Source: a bacterium
GTDB taxonomy: Bacteria > Actinomycetota > Coriobacteriia > Coriobacteriales > CADBOM01
Length of the DNA: 40,988 nucleotides
Reading direction: 5' to 3'
NCBI GenBank assembly: GCA_024698685.1
Contig: JAILQZ010000067.1
Coordinates: forward strand, 73,787 to 114,774
This document shows positions 18,318 to 26,436 of this stretch, one piece after another; the stretch's first letter is position 1; every line of letters begins with the position of its first letter. The notes below the pieces were generated by a model. The model was not told the DNA's origin. It saw only the letters and a program-made list of their open reading frames with translations, and made no database searches. The position numbers were made by a program, and so were the translations under genes.

Positions 18318-18752
18318 TTAGCCCTCCAACTCGATCTTGCGGGGATGCTGCGCTGCATGGGGATGATCAGGGCCTGCATAGACCTTGAGCTTCATGCCCT
18401 GGGCGCGTCCAAGAGTGTTCTTCGGAAGCATTCCCTTGACGGCGTGCTCGATGACGCGCTCAGGATGCTTGGCCATGGCCTCTGCGAAGGTCTCGGACTT
18501 CAATCCACCTGGGTGGCCGGTGTGATGGTAGTAGATCTTGTCAGTGAGCTTCCTGCCGGTAACCTTGACCTTGTCAGCGTTGATGACGATGACGAAGTCG
18601 CCGGTGTCGACATGCGAAGTGAATTGGGGCTTGTTCTTGCCCCTAAGGATCTTTGCGACTTCGGATGCAAGGCGACCGAGGACAACGCCGTCAGCGTCGA
18701 TAAGCAACCACTCGCGCTCAACCTCTCCAGGCTTTGCGTAATAAGTCTTCAC
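18318..18752 (-). CDS. rplM: 50S ribosomal protein L13
   Basis: A 144-residue early-assembly protein of the large subunit. Motifs include [19 protein letters not shown] at the N-terminus, [18 protein letters not shown], and the C-terminal [16 protein letters not shown] with [20 protein letters not shown] choose the GTG at 18752 as start because GGAGG lies eight bases upstream and the length then matches other L13 proteins; the in-frame ATGs at 18767 and 18803 would add 5 or 17 residues foreign to the family. It is first in an operon with rpsI. The leader between here and the YtxH-like gene has a GC-rich hairpin (18916-18946) but no motif I recognise as an r-protein-binding leader. Confidence 0.97.
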   Translation of the reverse strand: MKTYYAKPGEVEREWLLIDADGVVLGRLASEVAKILRGKNKPQFTSHVDTGDFVIVINADKVKVTGRKLTDKIYYHHTGHPGGLKSETFAEAMAKHPERVIEHAVKGMLPKNTLGRAQGMKLKVYAGPDHPHAAQHPRKIELEG

Positions 18753-18915
18753 TGGTAGTTCCTCCATTATGTTCTCTGGACGTAGTTTCCAATAAGCGTT
18801 CACGGGGCTTCATGAAAACGAACTTTGTTATTGTATGACGCGCAAAATATGCGGTCAATCGCGGAACAATGCATAATCTAGCGAACGGATGCCAGATGAT
18901 GCCGTATAGGCATGA

Positions 18916-18946
18916 AGATGCCGCATATAAGGCTGATGCGGCATCT
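18916..18946. terminator. Eleven-base-pair stem-loop after the YtxH-like gene
   Basis: A perfect repeat AGATGCCGCAT / ATGCGGCATCT with a 9-base loop lies 33 bases beyond the stop of the YtxH-like gene on the - strand. The U-tract on that strand is poor (TCATGCC), so it may be a transcript-end stabiliser, a weak terminator, or part of the rplM leader. Confidence 0.55.
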
Positions 18947-18978
18947 AATTTGGCGGAATATCGGCGCGAATGGCGCAA

Positions 18979-19698
18979 TCAGAAGCGAGACTCCACTGCA
19001 GCACGGATATCGGGATCGATGTCATCGGGGTTGAACGGCGGCAACTCGACCGCAGGTGCCGCAGCAGCCTCGGCTGATTCGGCTGGCTTCTCCCCGACTG
19101 CCTCTGACTCGACGGCGATGCTCTCCGCAACCTCTGCAACGGCATCGGCAAGCTGATCGCCGACGTCAGCAGCTGCTGCGCGAATGCCTTCGAAAGCCTT
19201 CTCGAGCTTGCCGTCGATAGCCGCCTTGGCCGAAGCCAAAGTGTTGAGAACCCTATCGACGGCCTCTCCTATAGAGACGTCATCATCCTCCTCGCCTTCA
19301 CCCTCGCTGCTCTCGGAATCGGAAGCGAAGTCGGCGATGCGCTCCTCGATGTCGGCTTTCTTCTCTTCGATGATCTCAGCTGCGATCGCTGCGTTCTCGG
19401 CGATGGTTTGCTTTGCCTCCGAGGCGTTCCTGGCAACCTGATCGGCGATGATCTGGCGAGCAACCTCGATCTTGGATTGCAGCTGCTCTGCACCCTGGCT
19501 GATGGCGGGACGAGCGGAGAAGACCGTGGACTGGAACTTCTGAGCGCCCTTCTGAGCATAATCCTTGCCCTTACCGTAGACACCTGAAGCCGCACCCTTG
19601 ACATCGGAGATGGTCTCCATGCCGGACTTTGGCGCGAGCAGGATGCCAGCGGCGATGCCCGCCGCAGCTCCCAGTGCGAAAACGATACCCTTGTTCAT
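18979..19698 (-). CDS. YtxH-like membrane-anchored protein
   Basis: A 239-residue protein beginning with one glycine/alanine-rich membrane segment (IVFALGAAAGIAAGILLAPK, residues about 5-23), followed by the KSGMETISDVKG stretch typical of YtxH-type proteins. Most of the rest is predicted helix: alanine-rich heptad-like repeats (residues 45-120), an acidic linker SSEGEGEEDDD, a second helical region, and a Pro/Ala/Glu tail ending DPDIRAAVESRF. It probably sits on the cytoplasmic face of the membrane with a long helical body. I start it at ATG 19698, five bases after GGAGG; an ATG at 19710 lacks a ribosome site. YtxH proteins are linked to general stress in Bacillus; no such control is visible here. 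Confidence 0.8.
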   Translation of the reverse strand: MNKGIVFALGAAAGIAAGILLAPKSGMETISDVKGAASGVYGKGKDYAQKGAQKFQSTVFSARPAISQGAEQLQSKIEVARQIIADQVARNASEAKQTIAENAAIAAEIIEEKKADIEERIADFASDSESSEGEGEEDDDVSIGEAVDRVLNTLASAKAAIDGKLEKAFEGIRAAAADVGDQLADAVAEVAESIAVESEAVGEKPAESAEAAAAPAVELPPFNPDDIDPDIRAAVESRF

Positions 19699-19939
19699 AT
19701 CTACCTCCATATCTTCAAGCTGCTATCAGCGCGCCTGCGCGATTTGCAGCGATTGTCTTTCATATCCGGATGCTTATTCTACCATGCTTTGCCTTTTGAG
19801 CGCTCAATGGGAAGCCTCGACCTCAGAATTTCCATACGCAGCGCATTTAAGCCACAGATTTACCGCGCCAGGAGGCCTGTGACGAAGATGTACTAGAATC
19901 ACAACGTTTGGGATTGGAAGGACGTCGAGCGCATACCAT
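19699..19939. other. Divergent spacer between the YtxH-like and flippase-like genes
   Basis: About 240 bases with no reading frame worth reporting. It must hold promoters for both genes; no near-consensus pair stands out by eye. GCGCGCCTGCGCG near 19730 is a short GC-rich inverted repeat. Confidence 0.4.
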
Positions 19940-20938
19940 ATGAAGAAGATCATCGTACTGGTCGTTCTCCTCATCGGAATATTCATAGTCGTGCTGCGCG
20001 GCGATTCGCTTGCCCAGTTCCTTGTTGCGATAAAGGGCGCGCATATCGCCCCCCTGTTGCTCGCATTGCTCTTCCAGCTCGGAAAGTACGCGCTGCAAAG
20101 CCTCGGATTCTCGCAGTCTTTCGCAACCGTCGAGCAGAGGATCTCCCCTAAGACCACGATCAAATGGGTCTTCGGCATGTTCTTCATCAACACCACGGTT
20201 CCCTCAATCGGCGCTTCGGGGATTGCGCTCGTCGTCGACGATGCGCGCCGCGAGGGGCATGACCCTGGCAAGGCAGCAACAGCCGTGTTGCTGCTTCAGG
20301 CGCTCGTGGATTCAGGGTTCCTGCTGATATTCATCATCGGGATGATCATCTTGGCGGCTCTGGGGCAATTCCACCGGCTTTACATTCTGCTAGGACTCAT
20401 AGCGCTGGCGTTGGTCGGAATCATGGTCGCGGCTTTGGTACTCGGTGCGAAAAGGCCCGACAAACTCGATAAGGCTCTATCGTTTGCAGAGCGCGTGGCC
20501 GGGAAGGTCTGCGCAAAGTTCACCAAGAGGACGATGAGGTCTTGGCACGAATCTGCAGCCACATCGTTTTCCAATGCGGCCAAGAGCATCGCTGCAAAGA
20601 AGGGCTGCGCTGCCAAGATATTTCTCTACACATTCGCCTCTAGCCTCTGCGAGATGGCTTGCTTCTATTTCTGTTGCGTTGCGTACGGCCAAGTCACGCT
20701 CCCTGTGATCATAGGCGGATATGTGGTGGCCACCTTGTTCGCGATGGCGTCCTTCACGCCTCAAGGTATCGGATTCGTCGAGGGTTCGGTGCTGCTGCTC
20801 TTCGGAGCCTTCGGTCTCTCGGCAGCTGTCTCATCTGCGATTGTGATCACTTACCGAAGCATAGTCTTCTGGCTGCCATTCATAGTTGGAGCGATTCTGA
20901 TCAACGCCACCAAATCGTTCTCCTTGAGAGATCGATAG
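19940..20938 (+). CDS. Flippase-like integral membrane protein (UPF0104/LPG-synthase TM family)
   Basis: A 332-residue polytopic protein with about eight hydrophobic segments. It shows family hallmarks: an N-terminal helix KKIIVLVVLLIGIFIVVL, the conserved loop FGMFFINTTVPSIGASGIALVV (the F-x-N-x-x-P-x-x-x-G motif), and near the C-terminus FTPQGIGFVEGSVLLLFGAFG followed by TYRSIVFWLPFIVG. This fold forms the membrane half of lysylphosphatidylglycerol synthase MprF and occurs alone in proteins thought to move lipids. Here the catalytic C-terminal aminoacyl-transfer domain is absent, so it is not a complete MprF. A hydrophilic, basic stretch (residues about 165-215) lies between the two halves. 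It is monocistronic and ends at a strong terminator. Substrate unknown. Confidence 0.85.
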   Translation: MKKIIVLVVLLIGIFIVVLRGDSLAQFLVAIKGAHIAPLLLALLFQLGKYALQSLGFSQSFATVEQRISPKTTIKWVFGMFFINTTVPSIGASGIALVVDDARREGHDPGKAATAVLLLQALVDSGFLLIFIIGMIILAALGQFHRLYILLGLIALALVGIMVAALVLGAKRPDKLDKALSFAERVAGKVCAKFTKRTMRSWHESAATSFSNAAKSIAAKKGCAAKIFLYTFASSLCEMACFYFCCVAYGQVTLPVIIGGYVVATLFAMASFTPQGIGFVEGSVLLLFGAFGLSAAVSSAIVITYRSIVFWLPFIVGAILINATKSFSLRDR

Positions 20939-20988
20939 CGTATCGCTCAAGCCCTGAGGTATGAAATACAGCCTCAAAAACGCCTTGA

Positions 20989-21022
20989 GGGCCTCTGAAA
21001 TCGATTCAGAGGCCCCAATTTT
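20989..21022. terminator. Bidirectional terminator between convergent genes
   Basis: GGGCCTCTGAA pairs with TTCAGAGGCCC (11 base pairs, loop ATCGA). On the + strand CAATTTTC follows; on the - strand a TTTTTG run lies a few bases after the stem. It can end both the flippase-like gene and the ATP-grasp gene. Confidence 0.85.
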
Positions 21023-21063
21023 CAAATAATCAGTACAGACATGCAAATAAGCGAAACTGGATT

Positions 21064-22041
21064 CTAAGAGCGTTTGACGGCCTTGTCGAGCAAGCTGGAG
21101 AGCACCTCTCCAAGGGTGAGGCCTGCTGCCTTGCAGGCAGTTGGGAAGAACGAGCGCTTGGTCATGCCAGGAGAGACATCGATCTCGAGGATCTTGGGTG
21201 CGCTGCCGTCCCATATCATGTCGACGCGAGCAAGGTCCCTGCAACCGAAAGCCTTGAATGTCTCGATTGCCGCGGCGTTGATTTTCTCTATGGCCGCTGG
21301 ATCGGCAAGCTGCTCGCTCTTGGGCGGAGCAAAGAATTCGACTCCATCGGAATCCATTCGGTCGCTCGTGTCGAAGAACTCATGGGAAGAGCAGATCTCG
21401 ACGGGAGGAAGCACGAGCACGTTGCCATCGGCATCCTCGATCATCGAGACGCCAAGCTCAACGCCGTTTACCCACTCCCCCACGATGACCTCATCGTCGA
21501 ATGAGAGCGCATCCAGGATGCCCGAAGCGAGTTCATCGAAGCTGTGAACCTTGTGCAGGCCCATCGCTGAACCGCCGCAAGCCGGCTTAACGACCATCGG
21601 ATAGCCGGGAATGTGCTCCTCGTAGCTCTTGAGCGCGCATGCTGCTCCCATGCTCTTGAAGGCATCGACGGAAAGGCACATCTGCGCCGGCCAGCAAGCC
21701 GATCCGGATTCGCCAATGCGATGCGACGAGATGACGTGCGGAATGTTCGACTTGTTCCTTGTAACCCTGCATACGGGAGCCGTGCAGCCAACGTATGGGA
21801 TATTGAGGAACTCGAGCAGCGATTGGATGGTTCCGTCTTCGCCATGCTTTCCATGAAGTGCGATATACGCAACGTCGACGTTCTCGCTCTTGAGCGTGTC
21901 GACCAGGTCCGAAACCGTGTCGAGCGGCAGGACCTCATGGCCCATCTCCTCGAGCACCTGGCAAACAAGTTTTCCGCTTTCAAGGGAGAATTCGCGCTCG
22001 AAGGACTGGCCTCCCATGAGCACCGCTACCTTGTAACCCAT
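21064..22041 (-). CDS. D-alanine-D-alanine-ligase-like ATP-grasp ligase with altered substrate loop
   Basis: A 325-residue ATP-grasp protein of Ddl architecture: VLMGGQSFEREFSLESG (N-terminal substrate glutamate), ALHGKHGEDGTIQSLLE, a lysine ATP ligand in MVVKPACGGSAMGL, and C-terminal LEIDVSPGMTKRSFFP. Classic Ddl joins two D-alanines for peptidoglycan. Several positions differ from the usual pattern. The omega-loop K-Y pair that selects D-Ala is replaced by R-M in EFFDTSDRMDSDG, the metal-binding E-x-N-T reads E-I-D-V, and the central linker (TRNKSNIPHVISSHRIG) is unlike the usual S-x-D-K region. It could be the cell's Ddl in a divergent lineage or a ligase for another amino acid. Start: ATG 22041 after AAAGGGG. 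It follows the aminotransferase gene by 11 bases. Confidence 0.82.
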   Translation of the reverse strand: MGYKVAVLMGGQSFEREFSLESGKLVCQVLEEMGHEVLPLDTVSDLVDTLKSENVDVAYIALHGKHGEDGTIQSLLEFLNIPYVGCTAPVCRVTRNKSNIPHVISSHRIGESGSACWPAQMCLSVDAFKSMGAACALKSYEEHIPGYPMVVKPACGGSAMGLHKVHSFDELASGILDALSFDDEVIVGEWVNGVELGVSMIEDADGNVLVLPPVEICSSHEFFDTSDRMDSDGVEFFAPPKSEQLADPAAIEKINAAAIETFKAFGCRDLARVDMIWDGSAPKILEIDVSPGMTKRSFFPTACKAAGLTLGEVLSSLLDKAVKRS

Positions 22042-22052
22042 CAAAACCCCTT

Positions 22053-23300
22053 TCAGTACTTCAGAGCTCCGGCATTGACGAATGCGCGGCAAAGCTCGAC
22101 CCTGTCTTCGATAACGCCAGCAAGTCGCCTTATTGCCTCTGCGATGGCATCGGGCTCCTCGTAGCAGAAGGCGATGCGCATTGAATTGCGCCCCTCGCCA
22201 TTGGGATAGCAGCCATCTCCGGGCACATATGTGACTCCGCTGTCGAGTGCGAGCGAGAGCATCTGGCCCGTGTCGACGTACTTCGGCAGCGTGACCCAAA
22301 GGAAGAAACCGCCATCTGGATGCGTATAGCTCGCCTCGGGCGGGAAATGCTCGTTCAGAGCCGCCATCATGGCATCCTTGCGCACGCTGTAGGCTGCAAT
22401 GAGCCTTTCGAGCGTCTTGCGCCATGGCGTATCGTTGAAGTAATGCTCGACGACAACCTGGTTAAGCGCAGATCCGCAGAGGTCCGTCCCCTGCTTGGCG
22501 AGGTTGATCTTGTTGAGGATAGGCTGGGGCGCGATGATCCAGCCTGTACGGAGGCCCGGCGCGAAGACCTTGGAGACCGTGCCGAGATAGATGACGTTCT
22601 CGTCGAGCTTTCGCAGGCAGGGCACCGGCTCGCCGCTGTAGCGGAGCCTGCCGTAGGGATCGTCCTCGATGACCAGCACTCCGAACCTGTTGGCGAGTTC
22701 AAGGAGCTCCTTTCGGCGCTCGAGAGACATCGTAACGCCTCCAGGGTTTTGGAATGTCGGAATCGTGTAGATGAACTTCGGCAGGCTCTCCCTGTTCGAT
22801 TCGAGCGCTTCCTCGAGAAGATCCGTTCGCATGCCGTCGTCATCGAAGGGAATGCCGACGATACTAGGCTCATATGCGGAGAATGCCTGCAGCGCGCCAA
22901 GGTAGGTAGGCGCCTCGGTGATGATCGTGTCACCTGGGTTGATGAAGGTCTTCCCGAGGAGATCGAGAGCTTGCTGAGCGCCAGCTGTGATGATGATGTC
23001 GTCAGGCGTGACCTCGATTTCGAAGTCGCGCATGAGCATGCAGATGATCTCCTTGGTTTGGATGCGTCCATCAGTGCTGCCATACTGCAACGCGGAGATG
23101 CCCTCCTCGTCAATGGCGGCCGCGACGGCCTTGCTGACAAGGTCGAGTGGGAGTTTGCCTATGTCGGGCATACCGCCTGATAGCGAGATGATGTCGGATC
23201 TTGAGGCCGCAGCGAAAAGGTCCCTCACTGCGCTTCTGCGCATCGTCTGCATGCGCGAGGAGTAGCTTGAGCCCCATTCGTCGAAAACCATCCGTGTCAT
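22053..23300 (-). CDS. PLP-dependent class I/II aminotransferase (2-aminoadipate/LysN-like)
   Basis: A 415-residue cytoplasmic fold-I aminotransferase. The N-terminal ISLSGGMPDIGKLP and YGSTDGRIQTKEII, then ITAGAQQALDLLGKTFINPGD (PLP phosphate site), TIPTFQNPGGVTMS (conserved Asn), VIEDDPYGRLRY (conserved Asp and Tyr) and LGTVSKVFAPGLRTGWI (Schiff-base Lys) are all in place. This pattern matches the MocR-related LysN group acting on aminoadipate, aromatic or branched amino acids; no DNA-binding domain is fused. The ATG at 23300 is preferred; a TTG at 23330 and an ATG at 23291 are alternatives since no ribosome site decides. It is directly upstream of the Ddl-like ligase and could supply or recycle that enzyme's amino acid. 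Confidence 0.9.
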   Translation of the reverse strand: MTRMVFDEWGSSYSSRMQTMRRSAVRDLFAAASRSDIISLSGGMPDIGKLPLDLVSKAVAAAIDEEGISALQYGSTDGRIQTKEIICMLMRDFEIEVTPDDIIITAGAQQALDLLGKTFINPGDTIITEAPTYLGALQAFSAYEPSIVGIPFDDDGMRTDLLEEALESNRESLPKFIYTIPTFQNPGGVTMSLERRKELLELANRFGVLVIEDDPYGRLRYSGEPVPCLRKLDENVIYLGTVSKVFAPGLRTGWIIAPQPILNKINLAKQGTDLCGSALNQVVVEHYFNDTPWRKTLERLIAAYSVRKDAMMAALNEHFPPEASYTHPDGGFFLWVTLPKYVDTGQMLSLALDSGVTYVPGDGCYPNGEGRNSMRIAFCYEEPDAIAEAIRRLAGVIEDRVELCRAFVNAGALKY

Positions 23301-23361
23301 TTCGTGATTCCAATCATCTGAATTCCCCAAGCGCCCAACCTGCTTGGCGCTTCTCAGTCAA

Positions 23362-23805
23362 TCATTGTACGCCAATTGAAGCGGCAAGTTCGCTTATGAG
23401 CCCACAAGCATCGCATACGGCTTTGAAGCATTCAGAGCTGTTTGAAGAGGAGATTGTAAGGCGCGTTAACCCAGTGGCCCTGTCCAGCCAGACCGTGTAT
23501 CCGGCGAATGCGGTTGTGGACGACGGGTTAGCTTCCCTATCGCGTTCAACGAGAATGTCCAGCGCAACGTGCTCGAGTGCATGCGCGAGCGATGTGCCGG
23601 CAAGTCCCTCGCCGTGATCGGAGCAAGCATGCTTGGCGAGAGCTGGCCTGGCAGATAGCAGAGCTTCGGAGAGCTCAGGACTCGTAGTTGTGCGATCGCC
23701 AACTATGCGAACCTTGAAGTCGGTGGCCGATTCGCGCTCACGAATGTCCTCTATGTAAAAAACCCCACTTTCAAAGCGGGGTTTCGAAACGGTCATATCA
23801 TCCAT
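23362..23805 (-). CDS. Stand-alone protein resembling the N-terminal domain of cyanophycin synthetase
   Basis: A protein of about 147 residues. The segment RPALAKHACSDHGEG, then GTSLAHALEHVALDI, corresponds to the core of the CphA N-terminal domain (pattern P-x-L-x-x-H-x-C, then G-T-x-x-x-H-x-x-E-H-V-A-L-E). A strand-rich end (AFAGYTVWLDRATGLTRLTI) then fits its GVYxVVxEY region. The ATP-grasp and Mur-ligase domains of real CphA are absent: the frame ends after about 65 further residues. In CphA this domain holds the enzyme together and binds polymer. Start is uncertain (ATG 23805 or 23796), 5 bases after the RlpA-like stop, suggesting translational coupling. An intrinsic terminator lies inside its first codons. 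Codon use and frame are convincing after that point. Confidence 0.72.
   Translation of the reverse strand: MDDMTVSKPRFESGVFYIEDIRERESATDFKVRIVGDRTTTSPELSEALLSARPALAKHACSDHGEGLAGTSLAHALEHVALDILVERDREANPSSTTAFAGYTVWLDRATGLTRLTISSSNSSECFKAVCDACGLISELAASIGVQ
23757..23784 (-). terminator. Intrinsic terminator inside the start of the CphA-N-like gene
   Basis: On the - strand, AACCCCGCTTT and AAAGTGGGGTT pair (one G-U wobble, 3-base loop) and run straight into TTTTTT. It lies 27 bases after the stop of the RlpA-like gene, a normal place for its terminator, but spans codons 8-17 of the following reading frame. Confidence 0.8.
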
Positions 23806-23810
23806 TTGAA

Positions 23811-24440
23811 TCAAGCATATCTCCATTGAAGGGTGACGACCGTGTTGCCGATGCCCAAGGCGTTGGCAACTGCAGGCTGGAGGTCGAAGGTTCTTCCGTA
23901 CTGCTCGAAGTTTCCACGGTCGCAGACGGTCGCGATGCAGGTCTTCCCGTTGTAGGAGAGCTCGATCTGAGTGCCCAGTGGAATCCAGCTGGGAGCAGCG
24001 ATGCCCATTGAGCTTTCGGTAACGACGCTGCCATCTGCGCAAGTCTCATAGAGGAAGCCGTCGCCGATTCCATAGACGCTGGCAGATGCATCGACCCAGC
24101 CGTTCTCGTCCTTGTTGACAACAACCGCGAACGGGGCCGCGTCCACCTTCTCCTCGACGGTTTCGATGGCCTCGGTCCTGCTGATAGGAGCCTCGAGTTG
24201 GATTAGGTTGGAAGTGTCGACATCCTGCGTCTCGACCTTGATCTTATCGGCGGCCTTGGCGTCGGTCTCGACGAAATATCTGCTCTGATGGGTGGTGGTG
24301 ATGCCCAGGGTTGCGCTAGAGCCGGTGAACGATGCGACCGCCAGCGGCACTGCCGCAGCTAGCATCAGGCATGCGATGAGTGCAACAGCCATAACCCTGG
24401 CTGCGCTCTTCTTACCTATGTTGTTCCTACCCTTGCTCAT
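23811..24440 (-). CDS. Secreted RlpA-like double-psi beta-barrel protein
   Basis: A 209-residue exported protein. A signal or anchor segment (residues about 14-37, VMAVALIACLMLAAAVPLAVA) follows a basic start, then a variable stretch to about residue 115. The C-terminal 90 residues form an RlpA-type barrel: WVDASASVYGIGDG, MGIAAPSWIPLGTQIEL, CIATVCDRGNF and GRTFDLQPAVANALGI, with the catalytic-type Asp in CDRG and the DLQPAVA helix. RlpA and related 3D-domain proteins act on or bind peptidoglycan glycan strands outside the membrane. Two cysteines, in YNGKTCIATVC, could form a disulfide in the barrel. It is followed by the CphA-N-like frame and the terminator. Enzymatic activity is not assured. 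Confidence 0.85.
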   Translation of the reverse strand: MSKGRNNIGKKSAARVMAVALIACLMLAAAVPLAVASFTGSSATLGITTTHQSRYFVETDAKAADKIKVETQDVDTSNLIQLEAPISRTEAIETVEEKVDAAPFAVVVNKDENGWVDASASVYGIGDGFLYETCADGSVVTESSMGIAAPSWIPLGTQIELSYNGKTCIATVCDRGNFEQYGRTFDLQPAVANALGIGNTVVTLQWRYA

Positions 24441-24939
24441 CTACGCTTCCGAACCCAAAGAGGTTATGAGAGCAACGAACCTGGCAGACAATCCATTGTC
24501 TGCGACAGCTAGGGTGTTTGGGGTGTGATTCTGTCGTTCGACGCAGCTAGCGGTTCACAAAGCTGCTATGTCTCAATTCGATCTGCTAACCTCGTAAGAG
24601 AAGCCGGTCCATATGTAGAGACAACCCCTTGCAGATCTGAACTCCGTCCGGCATATACGGAGTCGAAAGGGAAAGTGCTAATTACTTTACTACAAACTTG
24701 CCAAAATGCGTTTGAAAAATACGTCAAATCAAAAAACAATTTGAAGGAAACGCATATCAAATGCATATTTGCTTTGAATTATGAATAACATAGCACAAAT
24801 ATTCAGAATTCTAGAAATCTTCACAAGAAGACCATAGGCATTAGATTTCACGCTAGAATGCTGAAATCAAGGCCGGTCCAGGGCTGAAATAGCCCTTCAA
24901 ATCAGCAAAATAGCCCTATCGTTCATGAAGTGCGAAGAG
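24441..24939. other. 500-base gene-free region
   Basis: No convincing gene. A frame of 87 codons on the + strand (24525-24788) lacks a ribosome site and the local codon style. The stretch 24660-24840 is AT-rich, unlike its surroundings. A 7-base inverted repeat ACTCCGT / ACGGAGT lies at 24641-24663. Near 24881-24918 the short motif AAATAGCCCT occurs twice, once within the 5-base-pair hairpin GGGCT-GAAAT-AGCCC. The promoter of the RlpA-like gene and the end of the CNNM transcript must fall here. Confidence 0.5.
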
Positions 24940-26262
24940 TCACTTCTCGTCAACATCTTGTGGTGCGGGATTTGCAGGTTCAAGTTTATGCACGTTGAGC
25001 AGGGAAATCCTTCTTCTTCGCATAGCCTGTACTGTGAAGGCATACCCATCGATCTCGAACCGCTCGCCCGTTGACGGGACAAAATCGACCGCATCCATAA
25101 GCCAGCCGGCGATGGTGTCGTATTCATCCGACTCCACGACGGGAAAACCCTCTTCGATGGCGTCGTCGACCGGGAATCGACCATCGATGAGCCACTCGTC
25201 CTCGGAAAGGCGCGTGATGTACTTCCGGTCGGGGTCGTACTCGTCTGCGATCTCCCCTACCACTTCTTCGACGATATCCTCAATGGAGAGGATGCCGGCG
25301 GTTCCACCATACTCGTCCACTACTATGACGAGCTGATTGTGCTCGTTTTGCATCTCCTGGAGAAGCGGGAGGATTCCCTTGGTTTCGGGAACGAAGATAG
25401 GTTCGCGCATGAAGTTGACGATGAGCTCGTCCTCCCTATCGTCCATAAGCGGAACCAACAGGTCCTTGACCATGGTAACGCCGATGATCTTGTCGTGGTC
25501 ATCATGGAAGACCGGTAGTCTCGAGAAGCCGGTGCCGCGCATCCTGTCGATAACCTGCTTGACAGTCATGGTGTCCTCAGCGAGGACCATGTCTACACGC
25601 GGAACCATGATCTCTCGGGCAACCGTGTCGCCCAGATCGAAGATCTCCTCGATCATTCGCTTCTCCTCATCGAGCAGCGTATCCTGGTTGTTCACGAGCA
25701 TTATGATCTCATCCTCGGAAACAGGTTCGGGCTCATCTCCGGACTTCACATGGAATATCCGAGCAAGCAGATTGGTAGATGCCGACAGGAATCTGACGAT
25801 AGGCCTGAAGACCTTCTCGAAGCCGATCAGAAAGCCTGCGACGCGCATGGCGACCTTTTCAGACGATGCCATTGCGATGCGTTTCGGGAACAGCTCGCCG
25901 AGTATGAGCGAAACGTAAGCCACAAGCAAGGTGATGAGCGCAACGGCGATGAAGCTGCTCGCCTTGGTGAGCCAGGGGATGCCGAAGCTGGCAAGCCAAT
26001 GGGCAACGGGATCGGAGATCGTGGTTGCGGCGACCGCCGATGTCGCGAAGCCTACGAGCGTGATGGCAACTTGGATGGTCGCGAACAGGTTATCGGTTTC
26101 GGAGGCGAGCTGCAGGGCCTCCTTTGCATGGGGAACTCCTTCGTCAACGGCTTGCTGGAGCTTGGTCTTCCGTGCATTGACAAGCGCCATCTCCGACATG
26201 GAGAAATAACCGTTGAGGATAACGAGCAGTATCGTGATGATTATGCAAATCGCTGTGAGCAT
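24940..26262 (-). CDS. CNNM/CorC (hemolysin C) family membrane protein
   Basis: A 440-residue membrane protein. An N-terminal DUF21/CNNM region (residues 1-190) has four hydrophobic segments and the conserved NGYFSMSEMALVNARKTKL, ATTISDP and LILGELFPKRIA motifs. A CBS pair follows (residues about 200-330; REIMVPRVDMV, GFSRLPVF, IIGVTMVKDLL, QLVIVVDEYGGTAGI). A C-terminal CorC_HlyC domain (about 350-425, WLIDGRFPVDD) completes the standard order. Family members export Mg2+ or Co2+ or resist them; the hemolysin label is historical. The ATG at 26262 has only a weak ribosome site. It lies 174 bases after yqeY on the same strand, so it may have its own promoter. Confidence 0.93.
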   Translation of the reverse strand: MLTAICIIITILLVILNGYFSMSEMALVNARKTKLQQAVDEGVPHAKEALQLASETDNLFATIQVAITLVGFATSAVAATTISDPVAHWLASFGIPWLTKASSFIAVALITLLVAYVSLILGELFPKRIAMASSEKVAMRVAGFLIGFEKVFRPIVRFLSASTNLLARIFHVKSGDEPEPVSEDEIIMLVNNQDTLLDEEKRMIEEIFDLGDTVAREIMVPRVDMVLAEDTMTVKQVIDRMRGTGFSRLPVFHDDHDKIIGVTMVKDLLVPLMDDREDELIVNFMREPIFVPETKGILPLLQEMQNEHNQLVIVVDEYGGTAGILSIEDIVEEVVGEIADEYDPDRKYITRLSEDEWLIDGRFPVDDAIEEGFPVVESDEYDTIAGWLMDAVDFVPSTGERFEIDGYAFTVQAMRRRRISLLNVHKLEPANPAPQDVDEK

Positions 26263-26436
26263 CTGCTTTCAGGCATCGCGGCATATCGAGCTCGATGCCA
26301 GGTTCCCCCTATCTTCGCTTTTCCAAAATGATCGGAACAATGATACATGCCGATACAACCCCAAATTGCAGAGCATATGGGGTTTTCGGGGAGTTGATAT
26401 GTCGACTTGTTCGCATAAAGGCGCGAAGCTCACAGG

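Noticed and set aside
22042-22425. N-terminal extension of the Ddl-like frame over the aminotransferase gene
   Set aside because: The extension is Arg/His-rich shadow sequence of the aminotransferase; ATG 22041 gives the normal Ddl start VAVLMGGQS.
24525-24788. Possible 87-codon gene in the large gene-free region
   Set aside because: No ribosome site, uneven composition, crosses an AT-rich patch, and no recognisable motif.
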